DNA of 64,000 nucleotides, from the NCBI RefSeq assembly GCF_019649055.1, contig NW_026570228.1, forward strand, positions 1,178,001-1,242,000, read 5' to 3'. The DNA is from Paramacrobiotus metropolitanus (Eukaryota > Tardigrada > Eutardigrada > Parachela > Macrobiotidae). Under the pieces are notes generated by a model. That model saw only the letters and a program-made list of their open reading frames with translations, had not been told where the DNA came from and ran no database searches. A program made the position numbers and the translations under genes. Each line of letters opens with the position of its first letter. Position 1 is the first letter of the stretch. Shown here piece by piece: positions 39,380-52,313 of this stretch.

Positions 39380-42300
39380 ATGTCCAGCAGCAAAAAAGCC
39401 ACTTTGGGCATTGTCAGTCGTCTACGGAGCACATGGACCAGTGAGAAGCACAGTGATGTCCAGTTTACTGTAGGCCGTCAGTACGGGAAAGTGCATGTGC
39501 AGACGTTCCAGGCACATAAGTACGAAGATACTTATATTTTTTACTGTACGAAATTGTCTCAGCGCCGAATTGTATCTAAGGTTGTTAGTACTTTGAAGGC
39601 TGATCTTGAGCATCGGCAGCGAAGCCTTTGAGCGGATGTTTTTCGGAAATACGGCACATACAGGAGACGCTCCTATCGATATTCCAGATATACTTCCGGA
39701 GGCCTTCAGTAATATGCTCAGGTAATTTATAAGGTTTATAACTACTAATTCCCAATTATTTTTAAAATAAAGTGATGTTATAGAGGTGCTGATGTGAGTA
39801 AAAATTCCATTTCGTACGTATTACAGTGATGAGTGGGCGGAGCGAGCAGTCACCGTTTTTCGGCATGCAATTATTATAGCTCGCGTGTATGGTATAGCAC
39901 GGTACTGAATTGTGCAGCACACTTTGCATTATTTTGTTTTAATTTGTTTTACTAGCTGCTAAACAACTTATTTCGAAGTTTTTTTTCGTCTGCTCCACCC
40001 GGCGCTGTATTCCCGTATAGTAGACGCGCTTTTAATAAAGGCATCTGTGTCACTTTGTTACATTGACCTATCCAGATTTTCGAATTTGTTTCGGCCGTTT
40101 TCGAGTTTTTTTCGTCGGGCAGGAAGAAATTCAGAAATTTTGTTTTGCAAATACTGGTGTGAAACGTGAATGTTGGACTGTAAAATGCAGAGCAGGGTGA
40201 CCAATCAAACACAATTGACTCTGCAGCTTTTACAAGATGACCCTTCCTGGTATATCCCCGGGTGACAGGTGTTTTGTTGGGATTATTTGTTTTCTATCGA
40301 ATTTTTACTCGTATAACAAATTCTGCCGTGGCTTACCGTTCAAATGTAAATGTCGATTCTGCTCGTTTTCCTTTCAGTTTTATTTACACGGACGCCGTGA
40401 AATGTCTGAATGGCCACAATGTTTTCCAAACCATGTACTGCGCCATAAAGTTCGGTTTTCCGGGACTTTATGATCTGTGCTCGGAATTTGTTATTGCTCA
40501 GTTAAATGTGAAGAACTGCCTCACTGTCCTCCGAAATGTAAGTACTGACTTCAGTTTGTTGTCGGTGGTCACAGTATACGCGGCGAAATAATATTCTCTT
40601 TCCTATGAATTTGCCGACCACTGCACTATGACGCCACGAAGAGCGTCATGGCTCACTTTTCCAATTCCACAACCCCAGTACTCAGTGGAATTGGCGCTCG
40701 CGCTCGTGCAATAATCTGGTTAACAACCACCGCTAGTAATAAATAATGATCTACAGATCTACGGCAAAATAGATCTGTACATGCTATTTTGCCGACTGTA
40801 CTTCGGCAAAATAACTTCGTAACTCTAATTTATGCCGTTCGTATGGTGCCTGGTCAGGCACATTTCGAGGCATTCGTGAGGGTGGACCGCGTGGTCATCA
40901 TAATGTACAGATTATCGGTGCGGTAGGTGAGACATCTTAATGCCCATCACATTAAGGATACCGCAACCGAAGCCGTGTTACAATCGCTACAGTGGATAAG
41001 CATCGACCAAGAGATGCTGAGGATGATTCTGTCCCGGAATACGTTAGCCGCCGAAGAGCATATTATCTACAAGGCGGCTGAAAGGTAGAGCAGTGAAATC
41101 TGTGGAGGCGACCTATTGTCGTCTTTGGGGACGACTGTAATCTGATAGTGAAATCTGTATTCATCTTGAAGGTGGGCGGCATGTGCCTGTACAGTACGCG
41201 GTCTTGAACGAACACCGGCCAATCGCCGCCACGTGCTGGGATCGGCACTGTACTATATTCGGTTTCCGTTGATGTCGGATGCTCGCTTGGCGTGCGGCCC
41301 ATACAAAGTACGGACACGATTGGACAGTTCCTTGTCGTACAAACGCAGATATTCCTCTTCTATGAGCCTGCAATGACAGAGCTTTCTAAATGAGCACTGA
41401 ATTACCGAAATGATTCAAATATTTATTCGTTCCGGTAATGCCGCACCGGCACAGATAGCGCATAGATTTCGGTAAGACGGAACGGCATTCAAAGTACATT
41501 CAAAGAATAGGAGTGGTTTTCCATAAAAAATAGCGTGAAGTGATTCAAGTGTTGAATATTAATGAAATCACCACGCACTGGCACACTGCGTAGGACGCAG
41601 TGAGTCCAAACGCAACAGCAACGCAACGCATTAACAGCAACGCAACGCAACAGCACGCAGTGGACGCATGTAGCCGGCAGGAAGGTTGATGACCTTTAGA
41701 AAAGGTTGATCAAAAAGGTTGATGACCTTTAGAGAAAGGTTGATGACCTTCATTGAGCATCAACCATCAACCCGTCAACCTTCCTGCCGGCTACAGACGC
41801 AACAGCAACAAAATCTCGTGGGCGTAAATCAAGATCATTGAGTACGCACAGATAAGCGCCTGCGTGATCAATGCGATTGCGAGCTAGTGTAAATTAAAAA
41901 TTATTTAAAACGAAACATAAATTTTTGTCGCAATTTGTGCAGTAATTACACGGTCATATACAGTACTGACAGCAAAAATGTTTTGCACAGTCACGCTAAC
42001 TTGATTATCAGTCATGGTCTGTGCTCTGTAGTCAGTATTTAAAATGGGAACTTAAAATCTCGAATCGGTCAAGATGCATGGCAAAATCGAAATAAAAGCT
42101 TTTTATAAAGATTTAATAATTTCTTAAACTTTTCATAAAATTGTGAACAGCACAGCGGCAGAATGAATAAATGTGAACGTTATAACCAGCTTACAGTTTG
42201 ACCTTGCTGAATTTTAAACAGTTTCGTTCGCGTAGGATTTTGCGATTTTGCGAGTTCGTGTTTTCGGTGATTGTGTTTTCCCAAGAGAACGTCTGTAGTA

Positions 42301-43007
42301 ACTAAAAAGTGAAGCAATTTCCGGCCATTACTGCGGATGATTTTACACAACATATTGCCTCCTTAAGCGACATTCTTTAGCGCAACGCTTTTGAAACTTT
42401 CAAGCTTCAAGCGCCAAGAAGTCCCTTACCATCGGACTTTAATAATTAGCGTGATATAAATTCAGTAAATATGTGATTTTTCCGATAGACGGGTCTCCTA
42501 AGGCAGGACGAGATGCAGGACATCGACAAGTTTAAGTATGCCACCAACAAGCCGGTTCTTTATTTTGCCTCCGAACCGCGCCAACCGACCGCGCGCCTTA
42601 CGGTTTTTCAAATTGGTCCCACAGCCTTTCAGTGTGGGGAAAAAGTATTCGCCAAAAAGAACGAAAACTGGCACGCCGCTCGCATTAGGGGGATTGATGG
42701 AAACCAGTTCCGCTTGAAGTGGTATGACGATGAACAGAGGGATGGTCGGAATTCGGAAGACATTATTCGTGCTATCGACATTCTGCAGCGCTGGCAGAGG
42801 GTTTTATTGCTGGGTGAACATGGCGAAAGCGATCAGATCCAGATGGCTTTCTATCTGAACGTGAGAGAATCTTCGGCAGATGAACATATGGTCGTTACAT
42901 TCCAGCAGGTTGTTACGATTGCCGAATTTAAGGAGTTTATCATTGTCCATGGCGATGTGGTGCAATGGAAAGCTAAAATGGCAGCCCAACGTTTAGTCAG
43001 CAGTTAG
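39380..43007 (+). CDS. B5: BTB-BACK protein with Tudor-like tail
   Basis: Probable Cullin-3 adaptor of 411 residues. Exons are 39380-39519, 39599-39721, 40378-40537, 40927-41084, 41172-41307 and 42489-43007; they sum to 1236 nt. The ATG at 39380 gives MSSSKKATLGIVSRLRS. BTB shows EKHSDVQFTVGRQYG, FQAHK, EAFERMFFGN and FIYTDAVKCL. BACK is shortened: the VKCLEMV helix seen in B2 and B4 is absent after HIKD (about five codons deleted in frame), while LRMILSRNTLAAEEHIIYKA remains. The BTBD-type block is NRRHVLGSALYYIRFPLM. The last exon starts TGLLRQDEMQDIDKFKYA and carries the Tudor-like segment (GEKVFAKKNENWHAARIRGI, FRLKWYDDE) and the end domain (EFKEFIIVHGDVVQWKAKM). Intron 5 (1181 bp) contains a MITE. 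Confidence 0.88.
41669..41795. mobile_element. 127-bp MITE with 6-bp target duplication
   Basis: It begins TGTAGCCGGCAGGAAGGTTG and ends with the exact inverse (21-bp perfect terminal repeats). GGTTGATGACCTTTAGA is repeated inside. Direct copies of GACGCA flank it at 41663-41668 and 41796-41801. It sits in a short GCAAC/GCAACA simple repeat within B5 intron 5. Confidence 0.85.
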
Positions 43008-43565
43008 CATTGCCTGTGTCGTCTGCCGTTGATGGTGCGTGGGACATGCAGTGTGCTGTTTATGTTTATTTCTGGTAATTTATGCTTTTGTGCGAGTGAC
43101 TCGACATTGAAGTATGATAGAGCGCGTACCATAATGCTTAATCCTAAAATTAAAATTCAGACTCTCGGTTTTCTCTTTCGGTATGTAAACGTTACAAGAA
43201 CTCCCGTCGCTGTTTAATGATACGTTCGTTCGCAAATTTCGCAAAATACAGTAAACTCAATTTGTATTAGGGATAGAATTTATGGATTTTTATATAGCAT
43301 ACGCACCGTAAGCTATATAAAAATATTACGCACAGTGAAAGCTATACATCCTGGGAACGCAATCAATAATTATAGTTCTGCTATGCCCGCTTACTGCATT
43401 GAGATGAATGAAATTACGCAATGAATTCCAGGAACTAATGAATCAGGAAAATGGTGCCAGATGATTATGATAAAAACCGGAGTTTGAGAGGGACTGAACT
43501 TAGTATGGAATAGCGAACAAAAACAAAAAAGACGGCAATCTTAAAACCACGGTTCGGGATCGATC
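43008..43565. other. Convergent gap between B5 and carbonic anhydrase
   Basis: 3' flanks of two converging genes. It holds a hairpin at 43287-43323: stem TTTTTATATAGC paired with GCTATATAAAAA around a 13-nt loop. No gene seen. Confidence 0.5.
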
Positions 43566-45606
43566 TCACGCGACCGCAACAAGGAAAAGTAAATACACTG
43601 AAAGCGGAAGGATGAGGATCTCGGCAGTCCGCGAACCGGATCCTCGTGCATCTTCCGGTTTTGCCGTCGTCGTTGTCGGCGCGGCCGTTATGTCCGCCGG
43701 GTGACCATGTGTGGGTTCCGTCACCGCCACTTCCGTAGTCAGAAAGGGACCTTTGGTAGTCGTTGTCAGTACTTGTCCGCTGTACACCTTCACCTCGCGT
43801 CCGTTGCGCTGCTGTACCGGGCGGAAGTTATCAACCAAGACGTTGGTAGTGTCATTCATACCCGGGTGTTCCCGTAGACTGCGGAACATGTTTAACTGGG
43901 CTTGCGTAATCTGCATGGGTTCTTTGAATACCGTCCAGATCACCGCTTCGGCACACGGGGGAGTGGTTAGCGAACCCAGGTAACGATAGTAAACCGGGGA
44001 TGACGGGAGAAGGTCCAAAAGGCGGAAGCCTTTCAAGATCACGTCGTGGGATTGACCTTTCAACCAAAAATTCATTTTAGTACATTTCGTGCGCGCATGT
44101 ACATCACTTCAGTAACATATTTTTATCGTCATTAAATTTGATAGTTAGACAGAAATATAAAAAAGCCATGTTATATGAGCCTACATGAAAATGCAGTATT
44201 AAAATTAATGTTTTATAAATAATGTTTTTATAAAACACAAAAGTGTTACACGCCTTTAGATTTTCGTGAAGCACAGCAATAAACTACAGTATGCGTCTTA
44301 TCTTTTTTGGCCCAAATACGTAAGTAAAACTTTTTGATTGCATTTTACATAAAATATCTAATCTACAGCAACATGGAAAAAATGCAATTTTAGCGATAAA
44401 ACACTTGAATTGTATGTTTTACGCGTTACCGGGATTGGTGACCTCGGAAAGGGCGCTGATCATGGAATTAATATGCACGAAATGGGGATCATTTGTGTCC
44501 ACAGGATTCTCCGATACTTCGAACATAATGCCCAGCACCGCCAACCCTGTGGAATCCCCGGCCGCTTCGCTGTCGTAAAACGCACTTTTCCGGTGGACAA
44601 TGTGAAGCTGCACATTGAAACAAATGAATACAGTACACAATGCTGGAGAGGGAAAAGAAAACAACATGACTAACTTCAAGTGGAAAACGCTGCTCATCGA
44701 TCACATGTTCGGAGCCGCGCGTATTCACCGCTCCCCAATGGAAATGGAACTGCAGGAAAACGTAATCCTCTCCCAGACTTCCGCCGCGGATCTCAGGTGG
44801 AGTTGCGTAATGACCGCTAAACTGCGCTGCAATGACAACCGGTGAAAAGTCATTTATCGATTTCTAATCATCTTTAACGGTGATTGAATGCTACATCGCT
44901 TGAACGAGCGTACCAACGTGACCGTTATTGACCACCGTCCAGTTATCGTTGCGCGAGGAAGCATCGTAACGAACAAACGTGAACGGCTTCAGCGCCGGAT
45001 CATTGACGATGAAACGCGTCTCAATGGCAATCGGTGACTGCCGATGTCCGTCGCAGATCGGATATGCTTTAGACCACGTATCCGGTAAAAGATCTAATAC
45101 AAATAAGAAAATGAACTTACCGAATAATGCCGAAAACTGTAAATTTAAAAAAAACTGTAAAAACAATTTAATTATATTTCTTATGGGATAGCCTTATTAA
45201 CAGAACATATTTAGCAAAAGTATTCAACGCATTTGATCGTTTTTGACCTTCCGTATGATTTCCTTTTCCAACATAGCCCCAATGCGGTGGCGCGGGAGGT
45301 TTGGTAGCTTCAGGTGGAACACCTGGGGCTGCCGTTGCCGGGGCATTTTGTGGTTCATTCGGCGTACTCGCTAAAAATTAAATACAGCACGTTATTATGG
45401 AGAGAGTAATTTACTATACTTTTAATATGCTTCTACGGCGACTAAATTTAAATAGTTTTTACGAATAACAAAAATTGATGTTGGAGCTCACCACTCGCTA
45501 AGGTTAAGAATCCCAAAAGCACACAAATTCGATAAAACCAGCGAAACGTATATGGTCCATAAAGAAAGACCTTTAGTAGACAGTCGCAAGAGAAAAAAGG
45601 CGCCAT
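43566..45606 (-). CDS. Alpha-carbonic anhydrase, secreted and GPI-anchored
   Basis: Interconverts CO2 and bicarbonate at the cell surface. Six exons on the minus strand: 45606-45492, 45370-45248, 45093-44914, 44826-44675, 44607-44430 and 44056-43566. They sum to 1239 nt, or 412 residues. An N-terminal hydrophobic segment (FYRICVLLGFLTLAS) acts as signal peptide or anchor, followed by a Pro/Ala-rich linker. The catalytic domain opens HWGYVGKG and ICDGHRQSPIAIE. Zinc ligands are the two His of FHFHWG and the His of LHIVH, which spans the exon 4/5 junction. NNGH supplies the proton-shuttle His. GSEH and SLTTPPC are also present. After the domain come a Thr-rich stalk and a hydrophobic C-terminus (ILILPLSVYLLFLVAVA), a GPI-attachment signal as in CA IV-like enzymes. 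All active-site residues are present, so it should be active. Confidence 0.93.
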
Positions 45607-47400
45607 GTGATTGATGCAGGTGATGAGAAATTATTATAATTTATACGCAAAGCTTATTCCGGTATTATTGATGCTCCGTTAGCTGCTGATGCCTAACAGG
45701 CTATCACCGATTAAGTATACCAGAAACACATACGCCTCGCAGCCCAAACGATTTATGATGTCGCGTTTACCTTTATTCTGAACTTACGGCGGAGACAGTG
45801 TTACGATTAAACGCTCGGTCTAACATGTTTCGACAGATTTCTTCGGTGTTGTAAAAGGTGCAGCTAACCTATTGTGCATGAAGTGTTTATGGTACTTTCC
45901 ATGCTCTCTGATTGACAGGAAGACAGGAGCACTTGAGCGTTCTTCCCTTCAAAATGGCCGTAACCGCAACAATCAATCCATTGTCTACGACTATTATGCG
46001 ACGTTGCCTACTCATGGTCAGATCCAAAAACAAGACCTCTCTACGTACAGGGTACAGCTAAATCCAAAGATACGACTTTTGTCCAAAATAATTTATGTAC
46101 GAAGAAAATGCATGAAACCAATTAAACAGTTTCGATCGCGAGTTTAATCAGACTGCAATTTAATGCTAAGCCACTAACCAAACAGACTTTTCGACTTAAA
46201 TATCGTACAAACAGTGGTTAATCGATCGATGAAATGTCTAATAGTAAAGAGTATAACGACGAACATGCCCACATTATGAAACTGTAGGCGTAACAAGTAA
46301 ATTTTTTTTCTTCCAGTCATTGTTAAGTTGTTAAGTGGTAACAGTTTCTGGCAGTAACACTAGTCAGCTAATCACTAGCACTGTAAATACGGTAAAGGGC
46401 ATCACTCAGCCGCAAAACTGCTGCAGACTAACACATCCACCTAATGCCTATATTGTACAGTATTGTCGATACTTGTACAGGTGGCTCTTGACAATAAATT
46501 CAATAATCAACACAAATGACACTTGACACAATCAGTTAATACTACTATATCACATACGGCATGATCCGACATCTTATGTAGCTTTTTTCGTTTTTATCTG
46601 TACCAGATTTGAGTTTACGAAGTCAGTGTCTGGCTGGTTTAGTTGCAGTGTGTTGCACTGCTTTCGTGCATGCACCGTTACAATACTTTTTACTTTACTC
46701 TTTCAAAATGCTGCCATGAAATAAAAAAAGCAACTAAAAATTTTTAAAACCACCCTGATTTTAATGGTATGCAGGTGAGTAGATGTAGACTATAAGCGAG
46801 CGAACCTAGACGAATCTAGACTAACAACAATAGACTGCGAGTGTTATGCACTAATTCTCTCGCTGTTCGTTTCAACATACCAAAGTTTCCAAATACGTAA
46901 AAACTGCACACCTGCGATTTTCTACCCGAGTACCGTATGAAAAAGCGACACGGTAGTAAACTCGCACAAGAGTGAAGGGAATTTCATGCCATCTGGACTG
47001 TGATAACCTAACCATTCAGAAAAATCAAGACACTTAGAAAGTTAAGTTCAGAATCTAGGAACCGAAGGTGTGTTTGACGGACAGGCACGAAATGCATACA
47101 TGTAATATCCAAAAAACGCTATATAACTGTATGTCACTATTTGGCATATTAACCAAAAACTATATGTCACTGTAAAAACAAAATACCTGTAAAAATAAAA
47201 TAACTACAACTGTCTGATTCTGTAACAACAAAATAACTGCAACTTTCGTGCGAAGGAAATTCCCCTGATGAAATTAAGCGACATCAAGTGTTTGTTGTGT
47301 AAAGGACGACAAGGAGAAAGATGTTTACATCCTTCAAAATCTACCGCGACAGCATCTGCCAAGATGCACACAGCCCGAACGCTTAGGAATCCCTTGAAAA
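45607..47400. other. Intergenic, nothing recognised
   Basis: Upstream of carbonic anhydrase. AT-rich; short ACTATATGTCACTGTAAAA-type repeats near 47110-47230. No gene recognised. Confidence 0.4.
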
Positions 47401-47682
47401 TCCGACCACAGAGAGGAACCCGCAAAGTATGACGAGGTCCGCATAGCACTGCTGCCACCGGCAATTCTGAAAGAAATCGTCCATTTACTGAACACCAATG
47501 ACCGGGTGCGCTTCCGGCGCACTTGTCAATTGTGGGAACAAATTAATAGCTTGCCGGAACTGTGCCGCATTATGCATGTGCTATTCCATAATGAGCATAT
47601 CATTAGTACTGGGAATTTCAGCTACTGCTCCCAGACGTTTGGCTTGCTACGGGTTGGATTCCGCGAACGGTCACCGACTTAA
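47401..47682 (+). pseudogene. F-box exon relic of family F
   Basis: The frame 47401-47682 reads LLPPAILKEIVHLLNTNDRV, then RFRRTCQLWEQINSLPELCR. This matches the F-box of F1 (LPLKVLKEIFHSLDTVDRQR, RRTCQQWEGIL..EDLCR). It has no ATG, a TGA shortly upstream and TAA at 47680-47682, about 60 codons past the F-box core. No N-terminal or C-terminal family exon was found nearby. Most likely a broken copy related to F1 and F2. Confidence 0.72.
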
Positions 47683-48661
47683 ACAGTGTAACGGAAACTG
47701 GCTTTAGATTTGGGAAACGTGAGATGTCGGGCCATCATTGTTACACAAGAAACTTCATAAAATCATTATCAAAATTGCAGCTCGAATGCCACATTGCGTT
47801 GGCACTATCATTTTATGCAAATCAAATAATAATCATTACACTGCAGCGTATAATTCTTATAAAAGCAGGCAATCATCCTGCAGGCCTATAAAAAATCTTT
47901 CTGGAACGCTTTGGCCAAACTTTTAAAATAAGAAAACCAAGACATTATAAATTTTTCCTAAAGAAATACTAATTTTGCTTTAAAATGAAGTTTTTGTATA
48001 GTTTTTAATACCGAACGATGACCCCAACACCCATTTTAAAGAGATACTCTAGGGTTTTAGCGTACAACCGGCAACCCCGTTATTCGACGTCCTGAAGAGA
48101 CATGTTCGCGCATTTTGCCTTTGATTTCTTCCTTGTCATTTACTGGATCTAACCATAACCGACTCGCAGCCAAATGTAGAATTTTTCTGACGACTTAATC
48201 GGAAACCAAACCAGAAGAAAATCTTGCTGGCAACATGAAAACGGGGTGGCAGTGATTCGGTATGTTCGCAGGAGTTGCCAAAAGGGACTGTCACTGGCTT
48301 AGGCAAGGGCCGCAAGGCATCTCTGTACTCGCTGCAATTATCTGGCTGGCGTGTGGCGTTGCGGCAATACATACCTGTACAGCTTAGGACTAAAAAGACG
48401 AATAACCTCATACAAAGATATCCGTACGCATGTGGCAAGTGCACTTTACGACAACCGGATATTTTAGCTGAGTCGTACAGCCGCCGCATGCGTTCGGAAT
48501 GCTGTGGGTGGGATTATGCGTCTTTTTGGTCCTAAGCTGTATGGTTGAATCAGGTCCGGTAGATCTACATTAGCGATGTTTAACCACAAGTCCACAACGT
48601 ACAACACCGGGTGACAGAGTGCGGCAAGTACTGGAAGTGCGTGCCCAATTGTCAATCCCTT
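47683..48661. other. 3' flank of F3, no clear last exon
   Basis: The expected C-terminal exon of F3 (DPRPS..YR pattern) was looked for on the minus strand and not found. ORFs at 48136-48489 and 48464-48655 (minus) do not resemble it convincingly. Confidence 0.4.
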
Positions 48662-50400
48662 TTATTTAGATGTGGCTCTTACTTTGCAAACTCCATTGCG
48701 ATGCACCCAGTGCCAACCGTCATTCCCCGCCAGGATCTCCGCTAACCACTTTGACAGCGCCCGCAACTCATTCCTACTTGGTGCCGGCAGCGTCGCCTCC
48801 AACGCTTCCCACACTGCAGACGCGCAGTTACCGTTCAGCGGCACACGCGCCCTGGGGATGACGACGTTTAGCTGCATAGGTTCTCGAGCATAGCGCATCA
48901 GCTCGTACTGCAGGTTCATGTTGAACCGGACCAGATGGATGGTATTACACGGCAGACCACAATAAGCTGCAATGAAATCATCCAAGCAACCATAGGAAAC
49001 AATCCGTTTACCATCCACGCTGTCCGGGTTATGCACTGTGCAGCTTTCATGCGTCACGTTCTCCGGCCCATCGCGTTGATCTAAGACCAAATTGGAGAAT
49101 CCCACCACATAGAGCGCATTCAGGTGGATCCCGGGCCGAGCCTTCGCCATTTGGTGGATGACGTCCAACACGGTGAAAAACTCCCCCAAAGTTGTATCCG
49201 TCGCCCGGATTCTACCAAAGCTGCGAACGATAATGTTCTTAGTTGAGGAGCACAGAAACTTGACAATGGGCGCCGTTAGTTCATAGTCACTGCGTTGCCG
49301 CTCCAGTGGATTCCCGATGCCAACGCTCGTCTCAACAATAATGTTGGTGGCCAAAGTAGGAGCATCCAGAATAGAGTTCCACAAAGGGCATACCGCGCGC
49401 AGCCCGGTCTGCGTCATCGTGTCCACATTGGAGAACACATGTAGCCACTCATCGGCTCCCAGCGCACGCGATTCGTCAACAAGCCTGCGTTCAACCGGTG
49501 CCGTGGCTTCAAGCAGGATGCCGGGGAGGCGCTGAATCAATACATTATGTAATGGCTGAATTATTTCCTGCAAGAAAAATTCGGTAAACCGAGTAACACC
49601 AAGCGCACCAGATATGGTCCGTGAAACACGCCTTACACGGAAGTTCCGAGTCGGAACCATGAGACCGAGACACATACCTGCCTCGCATCTTCAGGCAGCG
49701 GAAGCACGACCCCATCGTCCAGCAGCACAATGTACTGCAGCTGCGCATCCATGACATCGATGCAGTCCACCTGACCTTTGAAGGCTTTTTCTTCCTCCAT
49801 CACCCGTTGCAGGTGTGCTTTTGACGCCCCACGACAGTCGTCCGGCAACGGCATACTGCGCTTGACAAATCGTCCCTGTTCAATACGCAGCGGCAGCGTC
49901 GTATTCGGCACCATTGCACCATTATGGTGCTCCATCGTCCACCAAGTGCTCGGCACGGGCCAGCGGATGCGGTGCTTAGAGAAGATTTCCGTCCAGGTGA
50001 CGGCGGGTCGGTCTTCCGTGACGGCCATGTCCTCCTCCCCCTGGACGACCGCCACACTGCAGCATACCCAGTACGTACGCCAGAATAATGGGCCCGGCGC
50101 CTGCCGCGCCATCACTTTCCCGGGCCACCAGCGCCATGCACCGCTAGAATCATCACGGCGCAGTACTTCCACAGAGACCGCCTCCCCCGACTCTCCGTCC
50201 AACATCCCACTATAATCGCGTGATGTGCGTTCAGTGCGCTGTGACAAGGCGAGTTTGTGGAAAGGAAAGAATTCGCGGCGACGACCGGAGCACAGTAGGT
50301 CCATATAGAGCCCGTTGTCCGCCACGTCCACCACACGGCCATACAACAGAGTGTTGTTGTCACCCAGAACGTTGACATAGCTGGTCCGCTTTGAAAACAT
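48662..50400 (-). CDS. F3: Agenet-like plus F-box protein
   Basis: Probable SCF substrate adaptor. Exons are 50400-49678 and 49567-48683, joined in phase 0. Exon A begins MFSKRTSYVNVLGDNNTLL and has two Agenet-like repeats (GRVVDVADNGLYMDLLC, then AVSVEVLRRD, WRWWPGKV and WTEIFSKHRIR). The linker GRFVKRSMPLPDDCRG and the segment QLQYIVLLDDG follow. Exon B starts EIIQPLHNVLIQRLPGI and has the F-box (LGADEWLHVFSNVDTMTQTG, LRAVCPLWNSIL) and the family's ~200-residue C-terminal region. Exon B ends at a donor (AAA|GTAAGA at 48683). No matching third exon was found, and read-through stops at 48662 after VRATSK, giving 542 residues. The upstream in-frame ATG at 50469 is not used because paralogues start at the equivalent of 50400. 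Confidence 0.78.
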
Positions 50401-51397
50401 GGCTGGATACTGACGGATTTCCGGGTGGTTTCTAACAAAGCGCAACGACCGAAACATTAAGAAAAACAAACAGAAACATTATTATTTCTTGCGGGCCCGT
50501 TGTCGAACCGCGAACTGTTTAAGCTTATTTGATAGAGAATTTATTCGACTATCAAATCAACAAAGCGTTCTTAAAAGTGTTTAGTCGTGCTCGTTTGTAC
50601 TGGAGCCACTTGAAATCGGGTGATTTTTTTTCGTGTCCTTGGTCTCAAAACCCAGAATTTCGTAGCACTTCCTTCCAGTACGTACTATTTGAAAAATCTC
50701 CAGTGTTCTATCTAGAGCATGTCTACTTTGATTAAAAAAAAGTTGTAGACATCGTGCATTCACGGGAAGAGTTATGCAATCAGAACAGTTTGTAACTTTC
50801 CGAAAAAATGATGGTTTTTTAATTAATTTTTATGGGATTTTTAATCTAACCTTTGGCATTACGGACTGCACCAAAAAATTCCAGTTTTAGCTTTTTACAG
50901 TAGCTAATGTACTGCGCTTGCAGAGTCAGTGTTGAACCAGATAAACTTCTGAAGGGCTGGCCAGAAATTTACTATCAAAATCCCTGCTTACGAATTTCAT
51001 GAAAATTGTTCCGTGCCTAATCGCCGAAATTCCGTGTACTCGTATTGATCGAACACGGTTACCAGAATACAGCAGTTCGGTAGCAGAAAAACTAGAGACC
51101 ACCCCTCAACCCGAAACAGCAACGTTAGACAGTCGTTAGTTACATTAACGCTCTTTGCTGAACAACTGCAATTTTTAGTTTATGATAAGGTAATTTCAGA
51201 CTTCTCTTTTCAGGACATCATCAAAACCTGCCCAATTTTTAAAAGAAACAATTTAGGATGAAATCAGACCTTTGCCTAATATAATCCGAGTTTAATTTTT
51301 GTATGTACGAGGAGGGGGTAAATCAGCTCGATGCACCCGAGCAATGGGTAACAGAGCTCGTTATCTGTGCCCGCGCCTGTGCAACACGGTTAGCCAC
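50401..51397. other. Upstream region of F3, nothing recognised
   Basis: AT-rich flank. No exon recognised. Confidence 0.4.
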
Positions 51398-51905
51398 AAG
51401 AGATAGCTGCAGAACACCTGAAGCAGTTGAGCCCGATAGTTTTCTGTCTCCATAGACTTGTATGCTAATCGAGCACTTCTGTTTTTATTGGGAACGAAAC
51501 CAAGAATAACAAAGAATTAGAAAATTCACGAGATTTTTGATACTAAACAAGTTCTGATTCATGGGCAGGACACAAGTTATAGTTTTTGCGTTTCTCGTAG
51601 ACATAGCATAGAATTCGAATCAACGGTTGGGTTCCAACTTCCACGCACAAACTCTATGCTGTGTCTACGAGAAACATAAATGGCCATAACTTGTGTCCTG
51701 CACCATGAATCAGAACTTGTTTAGTATCAAAAATCTCGTGAATTTTTTCTAATTCTTTTGGAATGTTATTTGCTTGGTTTCGTTCCCAAATATGCAAAAC
51801 AGAAGTGCTTCAGTTTAGCATACAAGTCTATGGAGACAAAAAACTATCGGGCTCAATGACTGCTTCAGGTGTTCTGCGTGATAGCACGGGCTGCCGTCTC
51901 TTGGC
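51398..51905. mobile_element. Foldback element, arms ~210 bp
   Basis: Long inverted repeat around a centre near 51630. Matching words include GAACACCTGAAGCAG with CTGCTTCAGGTGTTC, CATAGACTTGTATGCTAA with its inverse near 51818, CACGAGATTTTTGATACTAA with its inverse near 51720, and GTTTCTCGTAGACATAGCAT with its inverse near 51655. Arms are highly similar with small indels; the spacer is ~40 bp. No ORF. A transcript through it would form a strong hairpin. Confidence 0.85.
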
Positions 51906-52313
51906 AAACAGTACAGTACTTATCGTTACTTCGGAAACTGCTCGAATATTCTCCGTACCTGACTACGTGCCTTGGCGGGAATTACTGTAATAAAGAAAAC
52001 TAATCCACATTGACAAGGAAGTAGAGTAGGAAATTAGACACAGGTAGTGCTGCCAAAAAAAAACAGTGAGAAATATCAAGTTATCAGCAGCAAACAGCAG
52101 ACACAACAAAAATCTCGTTCTGCAACAGTTATAGCAAAAACGTGAAACTGCACGCACTGGATGGCCAATGCGCCACGTGCTCGGGTGACCGCCATCTGGT
52201 TTATGACTGGTATATTGATAACACCATGACTACTCGTACATTCGATGACTAATCGGCTGTTGCCTGTTGGGCACTTAGTTGGCAGGGGCAAAACATAGCA
52301 GTTCACACGATAA
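51906..52313. other. Intergenic, nothing recognised
   Basis: No gene or repeat recognised. Confidence 0.4.

Noticed and set aside
48136-48655. Candidate third exon for F3
   Set aside because: A weak NVDLPDLIQPY resemblance to the F1 tail, but no acceptor in the right phase and no DPRPS..YR motif.
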